This document shows, in pieces, positions 12,554 to 21,634 of a stretch of DNA of 64,000 nt. Source of the stretch: Wenzhouxiangella sediminis. GTDB lineage: Bacteria > Pseudomonadota > Gammaproteobacteria > Xanthomonadales > Wenzhouxiangellaceae. Made by a program: the position numbers and the translations under genes. Location of the stretch: positions 110,001 to 174,000 of the forward strand of contig NZ_QUZK01000041.1 in assembly GCF_003410055.1 (NCBI RefSeq), read 5' to 3'. The notes beneath the pieces are model-generated. The model was not told the DNA's origin and did not search any database. It saw nothing but the letters and a program-made list of their open reading frames with translations. How positions within the stretch are numbered: the first letter of the stretch is position 1; every line of letters begins with the position of its first letter.

Positions 12554-13362
12554 AGCGCCTGCTGATCGCCGGCTGCGGGGACCTGGGGGTCCGGCTCGCC
12601 GATCGACTGGCCGGCGACACCTGGCAGGTGCACGGCCTGCGCAGGAACACCGAAGCCCTGCCGGAAGGCATCATTCCCGTGCGTGCCGACTTGAGCGATC
12701 CTGCCAGCCTGGTCCACCTGGACGCCGACTGGGATGCCGTCGTCTACCAGGCCACGCCCGACGCGTACGACGAGGCCGGGTACCGGTCAGCGTATCTGGA
12801 CGGCCTGGCCAACTTGTTCGACCGCATCCGCGCGCGCCGGCTCGTGTTCGTCTCCAGTACCGCGGTCTACGGCCAGGAATCGGGAGAGTGGGTCGACGAG
12901 GAAAGCGATACCGAACCGGCGCGGTTCAACGGCCGGGTGCTGATCGAGGCCGAAACGCTCGCCCGGCGATCGGCGCCGGAGTCGGTGGTGGTGCGATTTG
13001 CGGGCATCTACGGTCCGGGCCGCGACTACCTGCTGCGCAAAGTCGCTGCCGGTGAAGCGCGTTGCCGGGAGCAGCCGCCGCAATGGACCAACCGCATTCA
13101 TTCCGAAGACTGCGCGGGCGTGCTCGAACACCTGCTCTTGCTCGACGGCCCCGCACCGCTCTACTGCGCCAGCGACGGCAAACCGGCACCGCGCTGCGAA
13201 GTGCTCGACTGGCTGGCCGGCCGGCTGCATGCGCCCGCGCCCGTTCGCGATCAATCGAGCGGCGGGCAGGGCAAGCGCGTGTCCAGTGCCCGGCTGCTGG
13301 CCTCCGGCTACCGGCTGATCCATCCCGACTACCGCTCCGGCTACCAGGAGATGCTGCAATGA
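12550..13362 (+). CDS. SDR-family NAD(P)-binding protein (YeeZ-like epimerase fold)
   Basis: A 270-residue Rossmann-fold protein. The N-terminus MKRLLIAGCGDLGVRLADRL carries the variant GxGxxG loop of the extended/atypical SDR group that includes E. coli YeeZ. SSTAVYGQ near residue 100 holds the YxxxK-region tyrosine but the following lysine is not at the classical spacing, so dehydrogenase activity is uncertain. FAGIYGPGR near 155 is typical of nucleotide-sugar epimerase-like folds. Substrate unknown. The GTG start overlaps the exosortase stop (GTGA), and the gene's own stop overlaps the pdxH start (ATGA), so the three are translated as one unit. Confidence 0.82.
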   Translation: MKRLLIAGCGDLGVRLADRLAGDTWQVHGLRRNTEALPEGIIPVRADLSDPASLVHLDADWDAVVYQATPDAYDEAGYRSAYLDGLANLFDRIRARRLVFVSSTAVYGQESGEWVDEESDTEPARFNGRVLIEAETLARRSAPESVVVRFAGIYGPGRDYLLRKVAAGEARCREQPPQWTNRIHSEDCAGVLEHLLLLDGPAPLYCASDGKPAPRCEVLDWLAGRLHAPAPVRDQSSGGQGKRVSSARLLASGYRLIHPDYRSGYQEMLQ

Positions 13363-13955
13363 CCGAATTCGTTTCCATGACCGACGCCATGGTCGAGCGC
13401 TTCCGCGACGGCTTCAAGCGCGCCGAGGACGGCGGCATCCCCGAACCCACCGCCATGACCCTGGCCACCGTCGATGAGAACGGCCGCCCGGCGGCGCGCA
13501 CCGTCCTGCTCAAGGACATGGACGCCCATGGCTTCGTGTTCTACACCAACCTGGGCTCGCGCAAGGGCCGCCACCTCGAGGTGCATCCCGATGTGTCGCT
13601 GGTCTTCTGGTGGCGTGAGAACGCCGAACAGGTGCTCGTCGACGGCCACGCCGAACCCGTCAGCGAGGCTGAAGCGGATGCCTATTTCGCCAGTCGGCCG
13701 CGCGGCAGCCAGATCGGCGCCTGGGCATCGCAGCAATCACGCCCCATGGCAAGCCGCGAGGAGTTTCTCGCGCGCGTGGCCGAATTCGAGAAGAAATTCG
13801 AGGGCCGCGACGTCCCGCGACCCGAACACTGGTCGGGATTCAGAGTAAAGCCCCGCCGCGTCGAGTTCTGGTACGGCCGGGAGTTCCGCCTGCACGAGCG
13901 CATCTGCTTTTCCCTGGTCGACGGCGCCTGGCAGGAGTCCCTCCTGTATCCGTAG
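13359..13955 (+). CDS. pdxH: Pyridoxamine/pyridoxine 5'-phosphate oxidase
   Basis: A 198-residue FMN flavoprotein that makes pyridoxal 5'-phosphate from its reduced forms. Family motifs: EPTAMTLATVDENGRPAART near 25, VLLKDMDAHGFVFYTNLGSR with the FMN-phosphate contacts near 50-68, SRPRGSQIGAWASQQS near 115-130, and the C-terminal FRVKPRRVEFW and RLHERICFS substrate region. Length fits the family. ATG overlaps the SDR stop by four bases; the longer open frame upstream lies inside the SDR gene and is noise. Cofactor supply could serve the nearby PLP-binding YggS, but that link is only positional. Confidence 0.95.
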   Translation: MTEFVSMTDAMVERFRDGFKRAEDGGIPEPTAMTLATVDENGRPAARTVLLKDMDAHGFVFYTNLGSRKGRHLEVHPDVSLVFWWRENAEQVLVDGHAEPVSEAEADAYFASRPRGSQIGAWASQQSRPMASREEFLARVAEFEKKFEGRDVPRPEHWSGFRVKPRRVEFWYGREFRLHERICFSLVDGAWQESLLYP

Positions 13956-13988
13956 AATCGGGTACTCGGCGTCCGAGTGGAGACGGCC

Positions 13989-16900
13989 ATGCCGCCAACC
14001 AGGCTCCGGGACCTCCGATGCGGATCGGACTTCCGTGTGAGCGACAGCAAACCCTGCGCCCGCCCGACGCCGACGATCGTCGTTCCGGTATTCGACGGCT
14101 GGCCGGCGGTCGAGACCTGCATCGAGTCCCTGTTCGAAACCGTCCCCGCCGAAACGCCCGTGCGGATCATCGACGACGCCAGCCGCGATGCCCGGGTCAT
14201 CGAATGGCTCGACACGCTCGAGGCGCGCTTCCCGGGTCGGCTGACGCTGGTCCGGAATGCGGCCAACAAGGGTTACCTGCGAAGCGTCAACGAGGCGCTG
14301 GCGATTGTCGAAGGCGACGTCGTGGTCGCCAATTCGGACACGCGGTTCACGCCCCGATGGCTGGAGGCGCTTGTCGCCGTGGCCGCCGATCCGGCCGTGG
14401 GCATTGCCAATCCGATATCCGACAACGCCACGATTCTGAGCGTGCCGGGACTGGAGCGCGCCTCCGAGGACGCCCTGGCCGAGCTGCGCGAGACTTTCGC
14501 CGGAAGATGGTACGAACTGCCCACGGCCGTGGGCTTCTGCATGTATATCAAGCGCGAAGCACTCGAACGGTACGGCGGCTTCGACCCTTTCTTCGATCCG
14601 GGTTACGGCGAGGAATGCGATTACTCGATGCGCCTGCGGCGCGACGGTTTGAAAATCGCCGCCGTGCCGTCTTCGATCGTCTTCCACCAGGGATCGTGCA
14701 GTTTCGGGGGGCGCGCCGCGAGTCTCCGGGAGTCGCACGAAAAGCTCCTTTCGCTCAGATGGCCGTCCTACCAGCGAGACGTTCTCGAGTTCTCCCGCGG
14801 CAATCCGATTCGCGGGATTCGCGAGTTTCTCGCCTCGGTGGGTTCCAGGGCCGGCACACGCGTCCTGCATGTCCTCCACGAGCTGGACTACCTGGGCGGC
14901 GTCGAGTTGTTCACCAAGGAGCTGCTGTCGCGCTTCTCCCCGGAAACCGAGCACGTTGTTCTCTGCCAGGGCCGCATGCACGATGCCTTCTCGGACCTGG
15001 TCGAATCCAGGCTCCAGCCCAACGTGCGCGTCATTCGATTCGATCCCCGACGGTATCGCCACGCAGACATCCTGATGGCCATTCCGGCGGGCAGGAGTCA
15101 TCCGGAACTCGACCAGCTGTTCTGCCGGATTCTGTCGGGCGGGCGCTTCAACTGCGTGCACTTTCACACCCTGGTGCGCCTGGGCACCTTGTCCTGGCCG
15201 GCAATCTGCACGGCCCTTGGCGTTCCCTACGTGCTGTCCATGCACGAATTCTTCCATCTGTGCCACGACTACAACATGGTCCTCGGGCCGGGCGACAACG
15301 GGTTCTGCGGCAAGCCGGTCTGCCACGAACAGGACGAGGACTGCCTGCGCTGCATGGGCTCGCGAGTGCAGAGCCTGGGCGAGCCCCTGCCGCGATTCAT
15401 CGAGCATCGTCGCCGCGCCTGGCGCGAGATCCTGCACGGAGCGGAGCGAATCTACACCAACGGCGCGCTGGTCTCCCGGACCGTGATCGAGGCTTACGGC
15501 GAGTCCCTGCAGGGCGCGATCAGCGAATTCGAACCCTATTTCTGCGGCGAGCGCCGCGCCATCGGGCCCATCGAGGTCTCGAATGCCGAGCGACCGCTCC
15601 ACGTCGCATTCCTGGGGGCGTTCTCGCCCCGCAAGGGCGGCGATGTGTTCCTCGCCGCCCGCGACCTGCTGGCGGACCGGCCCATCCGCTGGTCGGTCAT
15701 CGGCAATGTGGACAGCCGGCTCAAGACCGCGCTCGACCAAGCGCCGGTCGAGGCGACCGGCCCCTACGACACTTCGCAGCTGGATCGCCTGCTCGAGGAT
15801 GTCGATCTGATCGTCCAGGCGCCCACCGGCCCCGAAACCTACAGCATCACCCTGAGCGAAGCCTGGGACCGCGGTCGCCCCGTGGTCGCGCCGGAAGTCG
15901 GGGCCTTCAAGCACCGCATCGAACATGGGAAGAACGGCTGGCTGTACCCGCCCGGAGACGCCCATGCCCTGGCCGGGCGAATCGACTATCTCGCCAGCCG
16001 GAAAGGCCGGACCGAGCTGGGCGAGGTCGCGCGCCGCCTGGCGCATATCGCTCGCCGCGACAATCCCATCGCGTCCGAGCTCGAGGCCTTGTACGCACGC
16101 TTCCCCCGCCGCTGCCTGCTGGCGGCGCTCGAGGAGGCCGGCTGGGTCGGGAACGAACTGCCCGAGCCGGTCGATGCCCGGACGACGACTCGCAAGTGGC
16201 TGGAGCAGCCCATGTGCCTGGAAGCCGAGGACGACTGGGCCGATCCCGGCGACCTGGCCTGCCTTGTCGCCCGCGCCGACGGCGCTCGCGGCGCCGGCCT
16301 GAAGGCCGCCCTGGCCGAGCAAGCGCCCCGGGCCCGGCTTGTGACGGCATCCGATCTCGCCGGACTGGCCGACGATGCCACCGTGCTGGTGCTTCAGGAC
16401 GACACCGAGCCGACCGCGAATGTCGGCAACTGGGTGGATTCCTGGCGAGACTCCGGCAAGCCTTTCGGCACCTGCAACTACCTGCTGCACGACGCCGAAG
16501 GCGAGCCTTACGGCCCGGTGTTTCGGGGCGAGGGCGACGCCACGTTTCCGGCGCGCCAGCCGCGTCGCTGGGCCGGTGTCCTCGCGCGCGCTGGGCGAAT
16601 CCGCGACCTGTTGGAGCGCCTGGACAAGGACGAGCTCTTCGATGCGCCGCTTGATCGATTGCTGCGCCCAGGGGACCTCGCCCACTACGACGGCTGCGGC
16701 CTGTCCATGCTCGACCACCGCTGGTCGCAGCTGTGGAAGGCGGATCTCGCCGAGACGGCTACCGAAGCGCGCCGGGCCGAAGCGAGCGTGGGTGTCCTCG
16801 TGCAGGGCGGGGGTGGGCCCGGGACGCGCCGTTTGCTGGCCGACCTGGCGATGCAGAATGGCGTCGACATGACCGGCGTGGCGGTGATGCTGCCGCCCGG

Positions 16901-18575
16901 CGTCGAGCTTGACGACGAGACTCGCCGGCCCAGCAACGTATTCGTCTGCGAATGGAGCGTGCGCGATCCGGCCGGGTCGATCAACCGGGCCGAGCGGGCG
17001 CTGCCGGACGCCGGGGTGATCGTCTTTGTCGGCGACAACGTCCGGCTCGAGAATCCCCGGCTCCTGCAGGCCATGATCGGGGACATGCGCCGTCACGACA
17101 TCGCCGCGATCAGTCCGCTGCTGCCATCCGACCGCCGCGGCCACCAGTTCGTCGCCCGACGATCGGGCTGCGGCGGCGGGGGGCTGCCGGGATACGGCCC
17201 GCCCGTGTCCACGCCGTTCGACGTGCCCGGGGTGCCGCTGGCCGCCGACTTCCTCGACGACGACCTGTTCGTCGTCGATCGCCGCGCCTGGCGGGATGTC
17301 GGGGGGCTCCCGTCGCGCGGTCGGCTTTTCTATCGCTCGATGATGTTCAGCGAGCGTCTGCGCTCGGCCGGGTTGGCGCTGGCGAGAAGCGCGCAGTTCG
17401 TCCGGAAGGCCGCGCTGCCCGCCACCGACCTGGCCGCTGATCCCGAACGCCAGCCGCGGGAAAGGGCGGACGTTCTTCGGGCACTGGTTCGGTCCCAGGC
17501 CCCCTCGGCCTGGTCGAAGTCGATGAGCCTTCAGTCGCCCTTTGGCCTGGAGTGCCGCAAGCATGCCTTCAAGGGCGGCGGTCGTCTGCCGCGACTGCTG
17601 GCCTACGCCCACGACGTCTGGGCAAGCGGCTTCTATCGCGTGCGCGCGCCGGCCGCATCCCTGGCGGCCGCCAACCGGGCATCGTGTCACTTCCTTCCCG
17701 AGCAGCGCGAGCGTTACGAACCCAACGTCATGGAAGTCGTCAACTCCGGCGCGTCCGTGCTGCTGCTGCACAGCTTCCTGCACGACGCGCAGCTGGAGAA
17801 GCTGGCCGACTACCATCGATTTCTCGACATCCCGGTCGTCTTCAGCCTCGACGACTGGCTGCTGGAACTGCCGGACTACAATCCCTTCGCCAGGACGAAC
17901 TATCCCGATATGCCCCGGCGGGTTCGCTTCGCGCTGGATCACTGCGACCGCCTGGTCGTGCCGACTCCGAAGCTGGCCGAATACTACGCCCCGTATGTCC
18001 CGGACATCCGGGTCGTTCCCAATCGCATCCCGCGCGCGCTCATCCATCCGGCGCGGCCCCGCAAGAGCGGCATGCTCCGGGTCGGGTGGACCGGGGCACC
18101 CCAGCACTCGGGCGACCTGGACTGGCTGGCCCCGGTCGTTCGGGCAACCCGCGATCATTGCCGCTGGGTGTTCTTCGGCCAGAAACCGGCCGGTCTCACC
18201 CCGGAAGAATGCGAGTTTCACCCGCCCGTCGCCCTCAAGGGTTACTTCGAGAAGCTGGCCGGGCTCGACCTCGATCTCGCCGTCGCGCCGCTGAGCGACA
18301 ATCCCTTCAACCGGGCCAAGAGTCACCTCAAGCTCCTGGAATACGCCGCGCTCGGGCTGCCCGTGGTCTGCACCGACTGCGAGGCCTACCGTGCCGCCCC
18401 GGCCTTGCGGCTGGAAAACGAAGCCGGGCTCTGGACAGAGGAACTGATCCGGCTGGCCGACGACCCGGAGTCGCGCGCCGGGCTGGCCGCCGCCCTTCGC
18501 CGCTGGCTGGAGGCCGGGCACGTTCTCGAGGATCACCTGGACGAGTGGGCGCAGGCGTTGTCGCTGCAGCCCTGA
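13989..18575 (+). CDS. Giant multi-module glycosyltransferase
   Basis: A 1528-residue protein with four glycosyltransferase-like modules. Module 1 (about 25-280) is GT-A/GT2: PTIVVPVFDGWPAVETCIES, the DxD-like NSDTRF, and GEECDYSMRLRRDG near 207. Module 2 (about 290-730) is GT-B/GT4: LHVLHELDYLGGVELFTKEL, LGAFSPRKGGDVFLAARDLL near 540 and ETYSITLSEAWDRGRPVVAP near 614. Module 3 (about 930-1150) looks like a degraded GT2. Module 4 (about 1200-1500) is GT-B-like, with VGWTGAPQHSGDLDWL and KLLEYAALGLPVVCTD. GGAG-type site eight bases before this ATG decides the start over the GTG at 13977. Likely builds an extracellular or cell-surface glycan; acceptor unknown. Convergent with a methyltransferase. 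Confidence 0.85.
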   Translation: MPPTRLRDLRCGSDFRVSDSKPCARPTPTIVVPVFDGWPAVETCIESLFETVPAETPVRIIDDASRDARVIEWLDTLEARFPGRLTLVRNAANKGYLRSVNEALAIVEGDVVVANSDTRFTPRWLEALVAVAADPAVGIANPISDNATILSVPGLERASEDALAELRETFAGRWYELPTAVGFCMYIKREALERYGGFDPFFDPGYGEECDYSMRLRRDGLKIAAVPSSIVFHQGSCSFGGRAASLRESHEKLLSLRWPSYQRDVLEFSRGNPIRGIREFLASVGSRAGTRVLHVLHELDYLGGVELFTKELLSRFSPETEHVVLCQGRMHDAFSDLVESRLQPNVRVIRFDPRRYRHADILMAIPAGRSHPELDQLFCRILSGGRFNCVHFHTLVRLGTLSWPAICTALGVPYVLSMHEFFHLCHDYNMVLGPGDNGFCGKPVCHEQDEDCLRCMGSRVQSLGEPLPRFIEHRRRAWREILHGAERIYTNGALVSRTVIEAYGESLQGAISEFEPYFCGERRAIGPIEVSNAERPLHVAFLGAFSPRKGGDVFLAARDLLADRPIRWSVIGNVDSRLKTALDQAPVEATGPYDTSQLDRLLEDVDLIVQAPTGPETYSITLSEAWDRGRPVVAPEVGAFKHRIEHGKNGWLYPPGDAHALAGRIDYLASRKGRTELGEVARRLAHIARRDNPIASELEALYARFPRRCLLAALEEAGWVGNELPEPVDARTTTRKWLEQPMCLEAEDDWADPGDLACLVARADGARGAGLKAALAEQAPRARLVTASDLAGLADDATVLVLQDDTEPTANVGNWVDSWRDSGKPFGTCNYLLHDAEGEPYGPVFRGEGDATFPARQPRRWAGVLARAGRIRDLLERLDKDELFDAPLDRLLRPGDLAHYDGCGLSMLDHRWSQLWKADLAETATEARRAEASVGVLVQGGGGPGTRRLLADLAMQNGVDMTGVAVMLPPGVELDDETRRPSNVFVCEWSVRDPAGSINRAERALPDAGVIVFVGDNVRLENPRLLQAMIGDMRRHDIAAISPLLPSDRRGHQFVARRSGCGGGGLPGYGPPVSTPFDVPGVPLAADFLDDDLFVVDRRAWRDVGGLPSRGRLFYRSMMFSERLRSAGLALARSAQFVRKAALPATDLAADPERQPRERADVLRALVRSQAPSAWSKSMSLQSPFGLECRKHAFKGGGRLPRLLAYAHDVWASGFYRVRAPAASLAAANRASCHFLPEQRERYEPNVMEVVNSGASVLLLHSFLHDAQLEKLADYHRFLDIPVVFSLDDWLLELPDYNPFARTNYPDMPRRVRFALDHCDRLVVPTPKLAEYYAPYVPDIRVVPNRIPRALIHPARPRKSGMLRVGWTGAPQHSGDLDWLAPVVRATRDHCRWVFFGQKPAGLTPEECEFHPPVALKGYFEKLAGLDLDLAVAPLSDNPFNRAKSHLKLLEYAALGLPVVCTDCEAYRAAPALRLENEAGLWTEELIRLADDPESRAGLAAALRRWLEAGHVLEDHLDEWAQALSLQP

Positions 18576-18597
18576 ACGGGCGGTCGGGCAGGCGGCG

Positions 18598-19488
18598 TCA
18601 GTAGCCCAGGCGCGCCGCCAGATGGGCTGCGGCGGCCTGGCTTTCGCGCAGCTGGCGGCGCGTTTGCTCGAGTACGACGTCGACGTCCTGCAGCCGCCTG
18701 ATCTGCGCCTCGTAGTGGTCGAGAAGTTCGCCGCCGGCGTCGTTGAAGGCGTGCCAGCCCGGCAGGGAAACGTTCCGGGTCACCTCTTCGGAGCGTCCAC
18801 AGACCGCAATCAGGTACACGTGATCCCCGGGCCCTCGCTCCACCGTCCGCGCACCCGAGGAGTCGGCATAGGTGACCTCGGCCGAAGCAGGTCCCCTGGC
18901 CTGGATCTCGTCGATGACCGACAGGAACTGGAACTGCTGCCCGAAGGTGCGCACGGAGGGGAAGAACCCGCCCAGGAGTTCGCTGAATTCGCGGGCGCTC
19001 AGCTCCCGGACATGATGCTCATTGTGTCTCACGCCGTCGGGGCTGTAGAGATCGCGATCCGGCGTGGAAATGATCGCCAGCCCGTCCGAGCGAACGACGC
19101 GGGCGATCTCGGCGACCATCCTCTCCTGCTCGGCCAGGTGTTCCAGCGTCTCGAAGGAGACGAGCAGGTCGACGCTGTCGTCGCGCAGCGGCAGGGATCG
19201 GGCGTCGCCGCGGATGAACTCGACGCCCTCGCGACCGTACTTGCGGCGCGCCGATGCCAGCGCGCCCTGGTCGGCATCGATGCCCAGCGTCCGGACGGCG
19301 CCGCGCGCCAGCAGGTCGGTACCGTAGCCCTCCCCGCAAGCCACGTCGGCGACGACCTTGCCGTTCGCAAGCCCGCTGGCCCAGTGGTAGCGATGCCAGT
19401 GCTCGTACCAGATCTGGTGGCGAAAGGCGGGATCGAAGCGCTCCGGTGAAGCGTCTTCCTCAGCCGGTGGGCCGGACGGCGTCTCCAT
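18598..19488 (-). CDS. Class I SAM-dependent methyltransferase
   Basis: A 296-residue protein with a Rossmann methyltransferase domain at about 45-160: motif I VVADVACGEGYGTDLLA, motif II LGIDADQGAL, motif IV FIRGDARSLPLRDDSVDLLV, then FETLEHLAEQERMVAEIARV and ISTPDR. This is the UbiE/Methyltransf_11 pattern. A C-terminal coiled-coil-like tail (about 255-296, DHYEAQIRRLQDVDVVLEQT) is characteristic of methyltransferases found in surface-polysaccharide loci, where a coiled coil can tie the enzyme to chain-length control. It is convergent with the large glycosyltransferase, supporting a role in modifying a glycan, but the substrate is unknown. Its start abuts the stop of the next gene. Confidence 0.85.
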   Translation of the reverse strand: METPSGPPAEEDASPERFDPAFRHQIWYEHWHRYHWASGLANGKVVADVACGEGYGTDLLARGAVRTLGIDADQGALASARRKYGREGVEFIRGDARSLPLRDDSVDLLVSFETLEHLAEQERMVAEIARVVRSDGLAIISTPDRDLYSPDGVRHNEHHVRELSAREFSELLGGFFPSVRTFGQQFQFLSVIDEIQARGPASAEVTYADSSGARTVERGPGDHVYLIAVCGRSEEVTRNVSLPGWHAFNDAGGELLDHYEAQIRRLQDVDVVLEQTRRQLRESQAAAAHLAARLGY

Positions 19489-19491
19489 CAC

Positions 19492-20868
19492 CTAGTCGTA
19501 GAAGTCTTCCCGTTGGAAACTGTAGGTGCTGATCTCGTCGATATCCGAGAAGCAATACAGGTGGGCCGGCGTGGAGCACGCCTTCACGTCGTTGAAGATC
19601 ATGCGCAGGTCCGCGTAAGTCGCCGACCCCACCGAAGTCGCCTGGTTCGGGGAACTCGAGGTCCACCCGCTGCAGGTGTTGGCCAGCGAGGTTCCCTGGG
19701 TGTCCATGCCCGTCCACACGTCCGTGATCTCGACGAGCGGCAGCCCCTGCTCGTCGAGCGCGACATTGGTCAGGATGTCCTCACCGGGCTCGAACAGGTT
19801 GCCCAGGTTCTCGACGATCTTGACGTGGTCGACGCGGTACCAGCGGTTCTGGAAGTCGAAGCGCTGGTAGACCGAGGTGGTGTCGTCCGACAGCAGCGCC
19901 TTGAAGTCGTCCGAGCGGTCGAGCTCGGCGTCGGAGGCGAGCGAGCGACAGATCTGGTCGGCGGCGTCGCTGCCGCTCAGCCCCATCTGGCCGGGCGTGC
20001 CGCCGCCCGGCAGTTGCCATTCCGAGAATCTCGCCGGGCCCGAAAGGCTGCTCACGAAGCCGCGACGATCCGAACTCGTGTAGGGCGCCATCGGCGGCAG
20101 CCCCATCCCGGAGGACGCGGTGGACAGGCAGGTCAGCCTGGCGGCCTGATCACAGGCAAGGATATCGTCCTGGGTCCAGTTGACCACGGTGGCGTTGGTG
20201 TCGCCGGTGAGGCCCAGGTAGAGGTCCGAACCGGTTCCCGAGGTGCTGGCGGTCCAGTCGTTGCAGTGGAATCCGCTCGACGTTCCGTCCGCCGAGGTGC
20301 CCGTCCACACCCGCTCCGGGAAGAAGAAGGGCGAGCCCAGGGCGTTCAGGTCGACCGGCCGGTAGACTTCGCCGTCCTCGACGATGCCGGGCAGGTCGCC
20401 GCCGAAAAGCTGGTTGTCGGTGCGCAGCCAGGGGCCGGCGGAAGCCGGCAGGCCGCCGCTGGCGCCGCAGTCGTCGTCCTTGGTGCCGTAAAGACCGTGG
20501 GCCCGGCAGTAGGCATCGTTCTGGCTGTCGGAAATCCAGGCGACGTAGCTGCCCGCGTTGGGCAGCCCGGCCCCGCTGGCCTCCAGCTGGCAGATATGGT
20601 CGGCGGCCGCCATGCCGGCCAGTCCCGCCCCGCTGGTGGCGGCGGACCATTCCTCGAACGAGCCCAGGCCCGAGGCGCTGGTCGTGAAGATGTACTGGTC
20701 GTAGGCGCCGGCACCGCGTACCGCGTTGGCGTCACCCTCGTAGTTCTCTCCGGGGCGTCCGGTGAACGATGCGCCGTCGTCGCCGCGGTCGTCCAGCTCG
20801 CGGGCCAGCGCGTCGTTGGCCTGCAGGACCAGCCCCATGACTCCCATGGCTGTCAGCGTCTTTTTCAT
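19492..20868 (-). CDS. Secreted protein with two DUF1554-like repeats
   Basis: A 458-residue exported protein: MKKTLTAMGVMGLVLQANDA is signal-like. Two homologous halves (about 55-250 and 265-445) each contain, in order, AADHICQ / AADQICR, a middle segment on sampling or dates of acidic residues, DVWTGM / RVWTGTSADG, a CxxW (FHCNDWTAS / NTCSGWTSSS), and a closing C-LxC (ACDQAARLTC / ACSTPAHLYC). This is the pattern of DUF1554 domains, whose fold resembles endostatin/collagen NC domains. Even cysteine spacing suggests disulfides outside the cytoplasm. It overlaps no gene but its stop touches the methyltransferase start, so the two may be co-transcribed. Function unknown. Confidence 0.75.
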   Translation of the reverse strand: MKKTLTAMGVMGLVLQANDALARELDDRGDDGASFTGRPGENYEGDANAVRGAGAYDQYIFTTSASGLGSFEEWSAATSGAGLAGMAAADHICQLEASGAGLPNAGSYVAWISDSQNDAYCRAHGLYGTKDDDCGASGGLPASAGPWLRTDNQLFGGDLPGIVEDGEVYRPVDLNALGSPFFFPERVWTGTSADGTSSGFHCNDWTASTSGTGSDLYLGLTGDTNATVVNWTQDDILACDQAARLTCLSTASSGMGLPPMAPYTSSDRRGFVSSLSGPARFSEWQLPGGGTPGQMGLSGSDAADQICRSLASDAELDRSDDFKALLSDDTTSVYQRFDFQNRWYRVDHVKIVENLGNLFEPGEDILTNVALDEQGLPLVEITDVWTGMDTQGTSLANTCSGWTSSSPNQATSVGSATYADLRMIFNDVKACSTPAHLYCFSDIDEISTYSFQREDFYD

Positions 20869-20974
20869 GTTCCCTCACTAGCCGCCGGAGGCGCCAGCAT
20901 TTATTTAGAATCCCAGCATAGCGCCGCGCCCGCCTCCCCGGCAAGGGGCGGCAGGGCGCGAGGATTGGCGGCCC

Positions 20975-21595
20975 CTAGTCCGAGTCGGGCTCCGGCGGCG
21001 GGTTCCTGCGCCGGTCGAGGTCGCGCCGGATCCAGGATTCGGCCAGTGATTTCCAGGGTTCTTCCTCGAGGGAATGCGGTTTGTACATGCCGGCGGCCTG
21101 GCGCTGGCGCTGGGCTTCGTAGAGGATCAGGGCGGTGGCGACCGAAACGTTGAGGCTCTGGGTCATGCCCGCCATGGGAATGACGATCTCGCCGTCGCAC
21201 TCGGCCAGGGCCTCTTCGCTGACGCCGAACTTCTCGGTGCCCATCACGATGGCGGTCGGTTGGGTGTAGTCGGGCTGGCGGAAATCGACCGCCTGGTCGG
21301 AGAAGTGTGCGGCGTAGAGCGAAAAGCCCTTCGCCTTGAGCGAACGCAGGCCTTCGCCGGCGTCGTGGTGGCGGTGCAGTTTCACCCAGCGCTGCGCGCC
21401 CTGAGCGGTGTGGTTCAGCGGCGGGATGCCGCCGGTGGGCGGCACGGCGTGGGCTTCGAGCACGCCCACGGCGTCGCAGGTGCGCAGGATGGCGGCGACG
21501 TTGTGGGCCTTGTGCACCCGCTCGAGGAAGACGGTCAGGTCGGGATGCCGGCCGGCGGCCACCTGCTCGATGCGGGCCTTGCGTTCGGGTGTCAT
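20975..21595 (-). CDS. trmH: tRNA (guanosine-18-2'-O)-methyltransferase
   Basis: A 206-residue SPOUT (knotted) methyltransferase that methylates ribose of G18 in the tRNA D-loop. Motif 1 HKAHNVAAILRTCDAVG with the conserved Asn and Arg is at about 28-44, motif 2 AIVMGTEKFGVSEEAL at about 114-130, and motif 3 IPMAGMTQSLNVSVATALIL at about 140-160. The C-terminal basic tail (RRDLDRRRN) is typical for TrmH. Length is right for the TrmH (SpoU) type and lacks the N-terminal extension of RlmB. Divergent from the TerB-like gene with a 39-base spacer. Confidence 0.93.
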   Translation of the reverse strand: MTPERKARIEQVAAGRHPDLTVFLERVHKAHNVAAILRTCDAVGVLEAHAVPPTGGIPPLNHTAQGAQRWVKLHRHHDAGEGLRSLKAKGFSLYAAHFSDQAVDFRQPDYTQPTAIVMGTEKFGVSEEALAECDGEIVIPMAGMTQSLNVSVATALILYEAQRQRQAAGMYKPHSLEEEPWKSLAESWIRRDLDRRRNPPPEPDSD

Positions 21596-21634
21596 GGCGA
21601 TATGTTAACCCCGAATCTGCGAGAATCCCCCGCC

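Noticed and set aside
13737-18536. A 1599-codon open frame on the minus strand opposite the glycosyltransferase
   Set aside because: It is an antisense shadow: high GC and codon bias of the real gene leave this frame open, and the translation has low-complexity, non-homologous sequence, whereas the plus-strand protein has clear glycosyltransferase motifs.
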